Assembly (NCBI GenBank): GCA_022827625.1
Contig: JAJEIE010000040.1
Span: forward strand, 124,001-188,000
Direction: 5' to 3'
From: Candidatus Poribacteria bacterium
GTDB lineage: Bacteria > Poribacteria > WGA-4E > WGA-3G
Length of the DNA stretch: 64,000 bases
Within the stretch, counting starts at the first letter, position 1, and every line of letters starts with the position of its first letter. Under the pieces are notes generated by a model. That model had not been told where the DNA came from and did not search any database. It was given only the letters and a program-made list of their open reading frames with translations. A program made the position numbers and the translations under genes. Below, piece by piece: positions 25,870-33,695 of this stretch.

Positions 25870-26976
25870 ATGAGGCAGATTGTCTATTTAATCTTCATCG
25901 TTACTTTTATGATAGTTGGGCATACCTACGCGCATGTGTCAGAACATCATTCAGGAACAAGTGGGTTCCAATTTGTAGCAGACCATAAAGCACCTGACAC
26001 AAAACTCACCAGCGGACAAGGCGCGCTTAAGTTCAAAGTCCTCTATACACGCGATCATTTCCCCACAGAGGTTGTTGCCGCAATTGATAAAGCACACGGG
26101 GGCTTTGATGTAGACCGCCGGGACGGAAAAGGCGAAACTTACTTCCAACTACCCGGGGTCGGTATCATCCAAATTAGTGCCGACCTAAAAACGACACGGC
26201 TCATTGAGACCCCCGCAGCGTTGAAAAAAGCCAACGCCCACTATACCACCGTCTGGTCAACTTCCGAAGGGACACCCTATCTCTCTTTCCCCGCAAACGA
26301 TGTCGGGAAAATCTTCACAACCACATTAGACGGAAAACTGGTGCATACCCTGGAAGCCCCAGATGCAATGACTGACTTCAAACATCAGGCAGTCAATACC
26401 TATTTTAGTGAAGGTGGAGCGTTCGTCCCTACCGGCGTGACACACATTGAAGGAATGCTTTACGTTACCACCGGTTATTCCGATTTGGACTATATTTTGG
26501 GCGCGAAACTCACGAGTCTTGAACCGCTTGAAGCGAGTTGGTATCCGTTGGCGTTTGGGGGTAAAGGCGATGAACCCGGACAATTCGGCACAGGACATCA
26601 CATTATAGTGCCTTATGGAACAAACCGATTGGACGCCTCTGACCGAGCGAACGCAGAAATCGAACGCTATTCCCCGGACGGCACCTATTTAGAGACGCTT
26701 CCGCTTATCAAAGGCTCATTCCCGTGTAGCATTGATTACGAAGCAGGATACGCCGTTGTTGCGTGTCTCTATGGACCTAATAAAGAGAAAGGCGCGCCGC
26801 TCTATATTCTGGAAGGAAACAACCTTGTCTCAACGGTTATGTTGAAGGAAGAACTCGGTGTGAAGACTTTCCAACATCTACACGGCGCAGCCATTCGCAA
26901 GATTGATGGCAAACTTTACATCATCGCACAATCGTGGAATCCTGGAGATATTGTCATTTTAGAGCAAGTGATGTAA
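25870..26976 (+). CDS. secreted beta-propeller-like protein, unknown function
   Basis: 368 aa, AGAGGAGA upstream of the ATG. A signal peptide (MRQIVYLIFIVTFMIVGHTYAH) precedes repeated short beta-strand motifs typical of six-bladed propellers (NHL/SMP-30 style): GVGIIQISADLKTTRLIE, GKIFTTTLDGKLVHTLEAPD, GMLYVTTGYSDLDYI, AEIERYSPDGTYLETLP, GKLYIIAQSWNPGDIVILE. This kind of protein often accompanies sugar-isomerase genes in carbohydrate-degrading clusters. It probably forms an operon with the TIM-barrel gene 15 bp upstream. Substrate and enzymatic activity are unknown. Confidence 0.75.
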   Translation: MRQIVYLIFIVTFMIVGHTYAHVSEHHSGTSGFQFVADHKAPDTKLTSGQGALKFKVLYTRDHFPTEVVAAIDKAHGGFDVDRRDGKGETYFQLPGVGIIQISADLKTTRLIETPAALKKANAHYTTVWSTSEGTPYLSFPANDVGKIFTTTLDGKLVHTLEAPDAMTDFKHQAVNTYFSEGGAFVPTGVTHIEGMLYVTTGYSDLDYILGAKLTSLEPLEASWYPLAFGGKGDEPGQFGTGHHIIVPYGTNRLDASDRANAEIERYSPDGTYLETLPLIKGSFPCSIDYEAGYAVVACLYGPNKEKGAPLYILEGNNLVSTVMLKEELGVKTFQHLHGAAIRKIDGKLYIIAQSWNPGDIVILEQVM

Positions 26977-27190
26977 AATACAATTAATTGATAGGGGAAT
27001 GAATTGCGTTTGAACTATTCGTTGATGGTGATATGCGTACGAACACGAGAAGGTTTTTTAGTCATTTCTGAAGTGTGCAAGGAAACTTATAAACCCCTAT
27101 ACTGCTTATTGCGTTAATTTAAAAGAACCTTGGTGAATACGTACTGTAAGTTAAAATTAAACTTAAAGTTATTTGAATAGGATAATTATC

Positions 27191-28546
27191 ATGAAACAGG
27201 AACGATTGAACAGAAAGGAACTGGACCTGCAGGATCCAGAACAGTATTATTTATGGTTAACGGCGAATGATGATACATCATCCGCGAGCAAGGTTCCCCC
27301 TTCAAATGATGACACATCGTCCGCGACTGATGTCCTACATCCATACCTGCATAAGATATTTGAGGTGAGTGATAAATATCTGAAGCGTGTGTTCAATGAA
27401 AAACTGTTGAACGAATTTAAAATGGACTGCTTTCGTTATATTCGAGGTAATAGGAATTCGACCATAGAACAGTTTGTCAAAGCCTACTATGACTTGGTAA
27501 AAAGAGAATATCAAAAACAATACACTGGTGCTGATTCGGATCTGAATCAATCTGTTTTTTCTGAACCTCATGCTCCAAAAGCGTTATGGGGTAACTGTCT
27601 TGATTTTTTGCGGCGAATGGACAGTGAGAGCGTTCAACTAATGGTCACTTCACCTCCATATTACAACGCCAGAGATTATTCTCAGTGGCAAACTCTGGAT
27701 GATTACTTGGATGAGATGTCCAGTATTATCAAGGAGTGTTATCGGGTCTTGGACAATCATCGTCCCTTCGTTTTCAATGTTGGAGACATATTTGACAACG
27801 ACAATAGACATACGAAATCGTCTTGGGGAAAACGCCGGATACCGTTAGGGGCATATTTCACTATGATATTTGAGGAACACGGTTTCCAATTTGTGGACGA
27901 CTTCATCTGGGACAAAGGCGAGGTCCAGACCCAACGACACAAAAATGGAAACAAGCCTTATCCGTTATACCAATATCCAGTCAACTGCTATGAGCATATT
28001 TTTGTTTTCTATAAACATCGGTTGGATAAAACGCCTTACCCGTGTCCAATCTGTGGGTGTTTGAAAGTTAATGGGAACGCGTATTCGAGAGTAGGGGTCA
28101 AATCTTGGGAATGCAAGAATTTAAAATGCTTTGAGCGATCGGCAGGCAATCGCGGTAAACGTTTTTCAGCCCGAACGCAATTAATGACCGACTTACAACA
28201 ATCCGAAAACCTTGTTGAGGAAGATTTGCTGCGTAAGTGGAGACGCGACGTGGTCAAGCTCGCACCCGTGATAAAGATAAACAGCAAGGGACAGAACACC
28301 CTGGGACATACAGCACCCTTTCCGAAGGAAATCCCTGAATATGCAGTGCGAGTGTTTACCGGTGTGAATGAATCAGTGCTTGATCCTTTTGCAGGTGCGT
28401 TCACGACAACAATAGAAGCATTTCGTCAAAAACGGAATGGCATTGGAATAGAGCTAAATCGAACAATGTTTAGAGATGCCGTGTTGACCCGGTTCTCCAA
28501 TACTCTCGGTACAAGACCGAAAGAGGTGGAACGTGAATGGATCTGA
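27191..28546 (+). CDS. beta-class DNA methyltransferase of a restriction-modification system (N4-cytosine type likely)
   Basis: 451 aa from ATG 27191 (an in-frame TTG at 27173 would overlap the likely ribosome site AGGATAA). Catalytic motif IV, TSPPYY, lies at about residues 153-158. The SAM-binding motif DPFAG lies near 397, followed by the GIGIELN strand. This motif order (IV before I) defines the beta class; S/T-PPY fits N4-cytosine better than N6-adenine methylation. A zinc-finger-like cluster lies between (CPICGC at about 284 and ECKNLKC at about 307), within the region that usually recognises the target site. The partner endonuclease overlaps its stop codon. Base composition is more AT-rich than the flanks, consistent with acquired DNA. 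Confidence 0.88.
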   Translation: MKQERLNRKELDLQDPEQYYLWLTANDDTSSASKVPPSNDDTSSATDVLHPYLHKIFEVSDKYLKRVFNEKLLNEFKMDCFRYIRGNRNSTIEQFVKAYYDLVKREYQKQYTGADSDLNQSVFSEPHAPKALWGNCLDFLRRMDSESVQLMVTSPPYYNARDYSQWQTLDDYLDEMSSIIKECYRVLDNHRPFVFNVGDIFDNDNRHTKSSWGKRRIPLGAYFTMIFEEHGFQFVDDFIWDKGEVQTQRHKNGNKPYPLYQYPVNCYEHIFVFYKHRLDKTPYPCPICGCLKVNGNAYSRVGVKSWECKNLKCFERSAGNRGKRFSARTQLMTDLQQSENLVEEDLLRKWRRDVVKLAPVIKINSKGQNTLGHTAPFPKEIPEYAVRVFTGVNESVLDPFAGAFTTTIEAFRQKRNGIGIELNRTMFRDAVLTRFSNTLGTRPKEVEREWI

Positions 28547-29177
28547 AAGCGACAAACTCGTAATTGGGCTTTATGGAGAAATGCGTTTGGCAATGGAACT
28601 CCATAAACGAGGATGGCAAGTTTATAGGGCGTATATAGATGAGAAGTTTGATTTTGTCATTCTAAAAAGTTACTGCGAATCCTGCAAATCGTTCAAAAAT
28701 GCATTAACGCGTGAAGAATTTTATAAGGGACAAAACCGTAAAGCTGTAACTCCGCTTTGTGAAACATGCGAACAAGACAGTCTGAAGATGCTCGTTCGAT
28801 TTATTCAGGTGAAGACATCAGAGGGAACTAACCTAAGGACGACAAGATCGGGGGAAGAAACCAAAAAGTTTAGTTTCCACCCCAAAATCCGTTATCACTT
28901 GAAGGATTCCAGAGTGTTTTACGCGTGGATACAGGTATGGGACCAAGACACGCATGACATCAATTACTACATTTTTAAAACTTCGGATGTCGAGCGTTTT
29001 GATAACTTAGAACTGGATACCTATCAAGTAACCGACAATCAGAAAACTGAACTGCCGATAAACAGAGAAGGACATGTGCTAAAGAAGAGCAGGAAATACG
29101 ATTACAGCGCGTTTGAAGATTTTCACAACAATTTTGACTGTCTGGAAGAACTAATAGATGGCGATTCTTGGAAGTGA
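28533..29177 (+). CDS. PD-(D/E)xK restriction endonuclease with inserted zinc-binding cysteines
   Basis: 214 aa from GTG 28533, overlapping the methyltransferase by 14 nt, with AAGAGG about 8 nt before. IGLYGEMRLAMELHKRGWQV is the N-terminal helix with the family Glu (E16). The active site is probably D40 in FDFVIL and Q92-x-K94 in FIQVKTSEG. Between them lies an insertion with CESC (48-51) and CETC (76-79), which looks like a zinc ribbon. The pattern resembles PDDEXK_5-type endonucleases, where Q may replace the acid. Together with the methyltransferase it forms a complete type II-like system. The recognition sequence cannot be predicted. Confidence 0.78.
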   Translation: MNGSESDKLVIGLYGEMRLAMELHKRGWQVYRAYIDEKFDFVILKSYCESCKSFKNALTREEFYKGQNRKAVTPLCETCEQDSLKMLVRFIQVKTSEGTNLRTTRSGEETKKFSFHPKIRYHLKDSRVFYAWIQVWDQDTHDINYYIFKTSDVERFDNLELDTYQVTDNQKTELPINREGHVLKKSRKYDYSAFEDFHNNFDCLEELIDGDSWK

Positions 29178-29339
29178 CCGCGTTTAGTCAAGAGGTCGGT
29201 TCAATAGAATACTCCTCGGTATGCTTTGGGATTGCCATAGTGCTACAAGAAGTAGCCAGTGGTCAGGTCTAGGAAACCAGCGGTGGTTGATGGACCACCT
29301 TATATTTTTTCCTCCAGCGAAAAAATAAAATAACCTATC

Positions 29340-30152
29340 ATGGCAAAACAAAGAACAACAATTCCTGAAGATATAGCATCTCATGTGCATTGGTTATCTA
29401 ACGACACATGCTGTATATGTAACTAAAGAGGAAAAGGCATCCAACTTCATCATATTGATGAAGACCCGCAGAATCACAGTATTAAAAACCTCGCTGTTCT
29501 CTGCCTTGAATGTCACAACAAAACACAAAAGAAGGGGGCTTTACACGAGGGCTAAATCCCAATTACGTCACCAAGTGTCGTGATGAATGGCTTGCGACTG
29601 TAGATTTGCGCCGTGAAGAAGCAAATAAAAGTGATGTTAAAAGGCGAACTGGGGAAAAAAGTAGTGGTAATCAACCGAAGGATAAACGCCAGAGCAGATT
29701 GGATTTCCTACAAGAAACCAGTTTTGAATTTGAAGTAATTTTTATTAAATCACTCCCAAAATTCAAAACAGAATTGTCATAGCAACTTCAGGAAAAGATT
29801 TCGGGGAAAGTAACAACCATTGACATACTAAATGCAAGGGACGAATATATTAATGCCCTTATATCTATTCTCGTAAAGCTTGCAAATTTCTATCATCCAG
29901 AGTACTTTGAAGACCAATCCCCGAAAGAGTTTTTTTTAAATAATATCTGAACGTTGTCCCCTCTATACTATGGTAACCGAACCGTATGGAAAGGGAACTG
30001 GGGGAACTATAAGAAGTATTGTTTTTTCAAATTTTTACACCGCAGATGTTGAAAACCTTATTGAAACTATGGTTAAAGGATTGGTGTATTTTAGTGAGTT
30101 TGAGTACGATGATTGGCAACAGTTATGGCGAAATGCGGGAATATTCCAATAA
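29340..30152 (+). pseudogene. decayed HNH endonuclease gene
   Basis: ATG 29340 starts MAKQRTTIPEDIASHVHWLSNDTCCICN, then a TAA stop at 29424-29426 where a sense codon is expected. The same frame then continues with IQLHHIDEDPQNHSIKN and VLCLECHN, a full HNH zinc-nuclease motif. A frameshift follows near 29540-29555 (continuing as GGFTRGLNPNYVTKCRDEW), a TAG stop occurs at 29780-29782, and another frame change occurs around 29945. The last intact piece ends at 30152 (WQQLWRNAGIFQ). An intact ancestor would have had about 270 residues. At least four lesions make it non-functional. It follows the restriction-modification pair and is equally AT-rich. Confidence 0.75.
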
Positions 30153-30321
30153 AGAATTTTAATTCTAAAACTACTTATTGCATTCGTAAATCAAAAATTA
30201 ACCAATCCCCAAATTACTAATAGCGTATTTTTCTTCTCAGACTCATGCGATCCCTGTCTCAGATGGCTTAAGCTGCACAAAAACGGGCAGTTTTTCGCAA
30301 CCGTGTGCACCGAAATTGGAC

Positions 30322-31575
30322 TTATGGGGCTTTGTCTGCATCTGTCGAAAAGAAGCGACCCGCCTCTTTAAGCCGCGGTTTGCCTTTGTGGAAACCAAAG
30401 ATGCCGAGGTTGTTTTCCGTGCTGCTATCCAACTCGTGAATCTTCCAGCCATCCTTGGCTTCTTTGACTAAATAGAGATGCGTTTCACCGGGGAACGCGC
30501 CTTTGTAACAATTGTAGCCTATGGCACTGGCTTCAATTTTGCTGCCTTTATAGCGAATCCAAAAATCTGACAACTGGTCATTCTGTCCCCACTTGGAGCC
30601 CTTTGTGCCGATACCGATCCATAAACCTTCGATAGCGATTTCAACATTCCGCCAACCGAAGGCGATTGGCACGGGTTCATTTCCGGCAAAGATTGTTCCG
30701 AAGGCAGCCTTGGCGTCACTTGTCCGAAAGGTTTCGCTAATGGCTTTCATATCGTTGTCGTTGAAGCCTTTGTAGAAGGCACTATACACCTCTTGAATCG
30801 CTGCTTTTTCCGCAGCAAAGTCAATAGGGGGTTTCGCAGCAACTGCGAGTTCTGCGGGAGTGCTTTCTTCGGGATTAGCGGGAATTATCCTGACATCAAG
30901 TTCTTCCGTATTGCCTCCAGCGTCAAGGTGTTGGGCAACCAATACTAGATCTAATACATTAACTATTTTATCTCCATTGATATCAACGCGTGGATTCGCT
31001 GGAACAGGAGCCATAAGATTACTTGCTACCAGGGTCAGGTCCAGGATGTTCACCTTTCTATCTTCATTGACATCCCAGATTGCAGGCAATTGAGTTGCCT
31101 CAAGCCGCCCATCTAAAGTCGTCACTGCCAACGGCATACCGCCATTATCAGAGAGCGTTACGTCTATCAGTTTAATAGTAGAATTTTTTACCATGACTAC
31201 CTCAAATGTTAGCGTAGCAAGCGTCCCGTGGTTGGCAGAAGCGGATCCTGCCAGAGATGTCGCCGCAATGTAGACAGTTTTTGCAGAAACGATAGGTGGG
31301 ACTGCAAAAGCACCTACGGGAAGGTAATCTGCATTTGACCCTTCAATATAGCGAAGCGCCGTTGGATCAAATCCGACGGTTAGTTCATATCCTGATACAT
31401 CTTGCCCGCCTGTTATCTGGATACGCACTTGTAATTGTTCACTGGCAGTAAGGGATCTCGTTTCAACGAATTCAACAGAAACGCGTGCTAACGCGTAAGT
31501 CCTCACTGAAAATCCAACGCACATTACAATGGATAGTAAGAGTAAAATAATGGTCTTCCTAAGACTTTTTCTCAT
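30322..31575 (-). CDS. secreted cohesin - type I dockerin - NTF2/SnoaL-like protein
   Basis: 417 aa, preceded by GAAAGAAG. A signal peptide (about 1-29) is followed by a cohesin-like beta domain (about 32-160: VSGYELTVGFDPTALRYIEGS ... GTLATLTFEVV). A dockerin follows with two calcium loops, DVNEDRKVNILD (about 167) and DINGDKIVNVLD (about 198), both with the D-x-N-x-D-xxx-N-xx-D pattern. After a linker comes an NTF2/SnoaL-like domain (about 248-395: AIQEVYSAFYKGFNDNDMKAISETF ... KDGWKIHEL). In cellulosome-type systems cohesin and dockerin bind each other to assemble extracellular complexes. Having both in one chain could allow self-assembly. The NTF2-like part suggests ligand binding; no catalytic residues were identified. 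Confidence 0.8.
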   Translation of the reverse strand: MRKSLRKTIILLLLSIVMCVGFSVRTYALARVSVEFVETRSLTASEQLQVRIQITGGQDVSGYELTVGFDPTALRYIEGSNADYLPVGAFAVPPIVSAKTVYIAATSLAGSASANHGTLATLTFEVVMVKNSTIKLIDVTLSDNGGMPLAVTTLDGRLEATQLPAIWDVNEDRKVNILDLTLVASNLMAPVPANPRVDINGDKIVNVLDLVLVAQHLDAGGNTEELDVRIIPANPEESTPAELAVAAKPPIDFAAEKAAIQEVYSAFYKGFNDNDMKAISETFRTSDAKAAFGTIFAGNEPVPIAFGWRNVEIAIEGLWIGIGTKGSKWGQNDQLSDFWIRYKGSKIEASAIGYNCYKGAFPGETHLYLVKEAKDGWKIHELDSSTENNLGIFGFHKGKPRLKEAGRFFSTDADKAP

Positions 31576-31649
31576 AAATTATCTTCTTTCATCGTAGATT
31601 AGTTTTGAAAGTTGTAGACTTAAAACCGCGATCAGACAAGTAATATCCT

Positions 31650-33278
31650 CTACGGCTCAATGGACAAAGGTGTTAGGCTGTTCTCACGCGGGACATACAG
31701 ATACGCACTTCTACCCGTAAAATACTGCGAATACACATTTTCCCAATCGCTATTTGTCAGTTTCCAACGCGGTGCGGGACCGAGTTTAAAATAGACAATA
31801 TCTGCTTCTTCAAGACGCCGGAATGGATAATCCCCAATCGGGGCACCGCGATGTTGAGAGACAAATATAACAGCGTTGTGAATGTTCTGCTTCGCTACCA
31901 TAGGCGGTAGCTTCTGATAGACAGGACTCCAATTCTGGTATACCTTCCCGATGCGGACGTAACTCCATACAATATTAACGCTGAGTAACAAAAAGCAGAT
32001 GCCAACACCAACCACAAGTCCGCGCCTCTCAGGTAATTTAAACCCCTTATAGAGGATAATCATCCCCCGTGCTACCAACGGAATAAAACCGAGGAACGTC
32101 GATTCAGTATAATAGCGCGCGTTGACCGGTGTGAATCCCCACGTTGAACCCTCAAAATAGAAAAATGCATAAAGCAGCAGATTGCCAATGAGCAGCGCGA
32201 GGCATAGCACATCATACCTATTGCGCGAGGTATGGAAGAAAGGTATCAGCACGAGACACCACGGCAGAATTAACGGCACAAAGGCAACAAACCACCCCAA
32301 GGACAATTCAACTTCTTTCAGCAGCTCGTGATGATAACTCCCCCAACCGAGCGCATTGAAGCTGATACACGGGAGAATGTGTCGCCACGTCCGTTCTATT
32401 GCCCATGCCGGTGTAAAAATAAATGCTCTCTCAAGATCGGGGACATAGCCTTCTGTTCTCGGACCGAATCCGATTTTGTCATAAGGTTGTGCAACCGTGT
32501 GTGTGAACATGAACGGATCTTCAGTGAAATGCGCGTTCCACGACATACACACACCCAGCATCACGACAAAAGGGAGAAAAAAGAAACCAAAGCGTTTTAT
32601 TGTATCCAAAAATGTTGGTCGATCCTGCCATTGGGTGAAGAGATGATAGACCGTTAATCCGCCACCAACGACGCCAAACACTACTGCAGAGAGCGGGCGC
32701 GTATTAAACGCATACCCCAACGCAAATCCTGAAAGCAGTGGATAGCCGATACGAGCAAGACGGGAAGCATCGTTTTTGCAGTTCAAAGTTTTGAGGAGCG
32801 CGAATAGGTAAACGGAAAGGTAGAAACGACTCACAGGTTCGCTGAACCACGTTGACCCCATACCGAGTGTTGCTGGTGAAATAAGCGCGAGCACCGCGGC
32901 GATAAGCGCAAGTCCGCTATGGATGTCTCCATATATCTCTTTTACAAACAGATAGAGGAATAGCAGCGCCCCCCCGGTTGCAAGCGCAGGAATCAGCCAA
33001 GGTGCGTTGATAAATACGCCGAACATCAGCATCAAGGCATTTCCGAATGGATATTTTGAATACCATTTGCCGTTGAGGATATTAATATGGGGCGAGGAAG
33101 AGAAACCGTGTTCCGGCGGTGCCGGGAACGAGAGTTTGCCTTCCGTGAACAACTTCGCTTGGAACAGATACGAGACGGTATCCGGCTCGAAGTATGAGAA
33201 CTGGAAGTAGATACCGCACAGAATCACTGATAGCAGCACACCGAGTATAGAGATAATAAAAATAGGTTTGGCTTTCAT
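31650..33278 (-). CDS. GT-C family membrane glycosyltransferase-like protein
   Basis: 542 aa with about ten to twelve predicted transmembrane helices. After the first helix come FEPDTVSYLFQAKLFTEGK, with an acidic D in the first periplasmic loop, and GKWYSKYPFGNALML, as in GT-C enzymes of the PMT/ArnT type (GT39/GT83) that transfer sugars from polyprenyl phosphate. The C-terminal soluble part (ADIVYFKLGPAPRWKLTNSDWENVYSQYF) is not diagnostic. The acceptor is unknown: envelope glycan or protein are both possible. The gene is divergent from the his operon and 42 bp from its promoter. Fold assignment is good, specificity is not. Confidence 0.7.
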   Translation of the reverse strand: MKAKPIFIISILGVLLSVILCGIYFQFSYFEPDTVSYLFQAKLFTEGKLSFPAPPEHGFSSSPHINILNGKWYSKYPFGNALMLMFGVFINAPWLIPALATGGALLFLYLFVKEIYGDIHSGLALIAAVLALISPATLGMGSTWFSEPVSRFYLSVYLFALLKTLNCKNDASRLARIGYPLLSGFALGYAFNTRPLSAVVFGVVGGGLTVYHLFTQWQDRPTFLDTIKRFGFFFLPFVVMLGVCMSWNAHFTEDPFMFTHTVAQPYDKIGFGPRTEGYVPDLERAFIFTPAWAIERTWRHILPCISFNALGWGSYHHELLKEVELSLGWFVAFVPLILPWCLVLIPFFHTSRNRYDVLCLALLIGNLLLYAFFYFEGSTWGFTPVNARYYTESTFLGFIPLVARGMIILYKGFKLPERRGLVVGVGICFLLLSVNIVWSYVRIGKVYQNWSPVYQKLPPMVAKQNIHNAVIFVSQHRGAPIGDYPFRRLEEADIVYFKLGPAPRWKLTNSDWENVYSQYFTGRSAYLYVPRENSLTPLSIEP

Positions 33279-33320
33279 TGTTATAATGTAAGACGGATTT
33301 GTAATCCCGACTAAAAAAAT

Positions 33321-33349
33321 TTGACATTCGTTTCTTGATTGGGTATAAT
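33321..33349 (+). promoter_or_regulatory. consensus sigma70 promoter of the his operon
   Basis: TTGACA (33321-33326), exactly 17 nt, TATAAT (33344-33349): a perfect match to both hexamers. Transcription should begin near 33356, giving a 340-nt leader before hisZ. It faces away from the GT-C gene. Confidence 0.85.
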
Positions 33350-33384
33350 ATCATTAAGTCTAATTAAAATCACGACTTTTTAAG

Positions 33385-33399
33385 AGCAAGTCCATCTTG
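33385..33399 (+). other. small hairpin in the his leader RNA
   Basis: GCAAG (33385-33389) pairs with CTTGC (33395-33399) with a TCCAT loop. A similar element, CAAG/CTTG with TCTAA loop, lies at 33512-33524. Both are in the transcribed leader and may pace the polymerase or belong to a genome-wide short repeat. Confidence 0.45.
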
Positions 33400-33416
33400 C
33401 AAGCGACATTCAAAAA

Positions 33417-33467
33417 ATGTTTTATACGAATACTTTCAATATGCATCACCATCATTCGCACTTCTGA
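33417..33467 (+). CDS. hisL: histidine-rich leader peptide of the his operon attenuator
   Basis: Sixteen codons, MFYTNTFNMHHHHSHF then TGA (33465-33467). An internal ATG at 33441 in the same frame would give MHHHHSHF. Five of the last seven codons are His, including four in a row. This is the hallmark of a his attenuator, where scarcity of charged histidine-tRNA stalls the ribosome; the length equals that of the enterobacterial HisL. It is too short for ordinary gene finding. No clear Shine-Dalgarno precedes either ATG, which is the weakest point. The position, after a perfect promoter and before a terminator and hisZ-hisG-hisS, strongly supports the call. Confidence 0.85.
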   Translation: MFYTNTFNMHHHHSHF

Positions 33468-33469
33468 GT

Positions 33470-33551
33470 AGAGCGGATGAGGGAATATGTATAAACATCA
33501 TTGATACGAAGCAAGTCTAACTTGTTAGGACCCCAGTAAACGAGCCGCTCT
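33470..33551 (+). promoter_or_regulatory. candidate antiterminator pairing
   Basis: AGAGCGG (33470-33476), three nt after the leader stop codon, is complementary over 7 bp to CCGCTCT (33545-33551), which overlaps the GCTCT arm of the terminator. A ribosome stalled on the His codons would leave it free to pair and block the terminator; one reaching the stop codon would cover it. This is a model built from complementarity. Confidence 0.6.
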
Positions 33552-33613
33552 CCTTAGTGCTGTGCTATTAGTGCACGTGAGATACAGAGCACCCTGTTTA
33601 CTGGTTTTTTTTT
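33533..33613 (+). terminator. attenuator terminator of the his leader
   Basis: CCAGTAAAC (33533-33541) pairs perfectly with GTTTACTGG (33596-33604). An inner stem GCTCT (33547-33551)/AGAGC (33586-33590) extends it. Nine consecutive T (33605-33613) follow immediately. It stands about 80 nt before hisZ and after the leader peptide, as expected for a regulated terminator. Confidence 0.85.
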
Positions 33614-33666
33614 GACTTTTTCACTTTGAACTTAAAATTGGAGTTATTTAGGAACAACACACGGAG

Positions 33667-33687
33667 CATGTACCACTCGGGTACATG
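33667..33687 (+). promoter_or_regulatory. hairpin between GGAG and the hisZ start codon
   Basis: CATGTACC (33667-33674) and GGTACATG (33680-33687) form a perfect 8-bp stem with a 5-nt loop. GGAG (33663-33666) abuts it upstream and ATG 33696 lies 8 nt downstream. If folded, the hairpin would bring GGAG to an effective spacing of about 8 nt, which would explain the absence of a normal Shine-Dalgarno. Confidence 0.5.
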
Positions 33688-33695
33688 AACAAGAA

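Noticed and set aside
26977-27190. Short frames in the gap before the methyltransferase
   Set aside because: Two overlapping frames of about 20-30 codons without ribosome site or recognisable similarity; possibly remnant DNA. Nothing supportable.
29184-29390. Minus-strand small protein before the HNH relic
   Set aside because: Overlaps the HNH start, no ribosome site, no recognisable motif.
33441-33467. His-codon run could be His-tag vector contamination
   Set aside because: Only four consecutive His followed by Ser-His-Phe-stop, placed between a native promoter and a terminator before hisZ. It fits a natural leader, not a tag fused to a gene.
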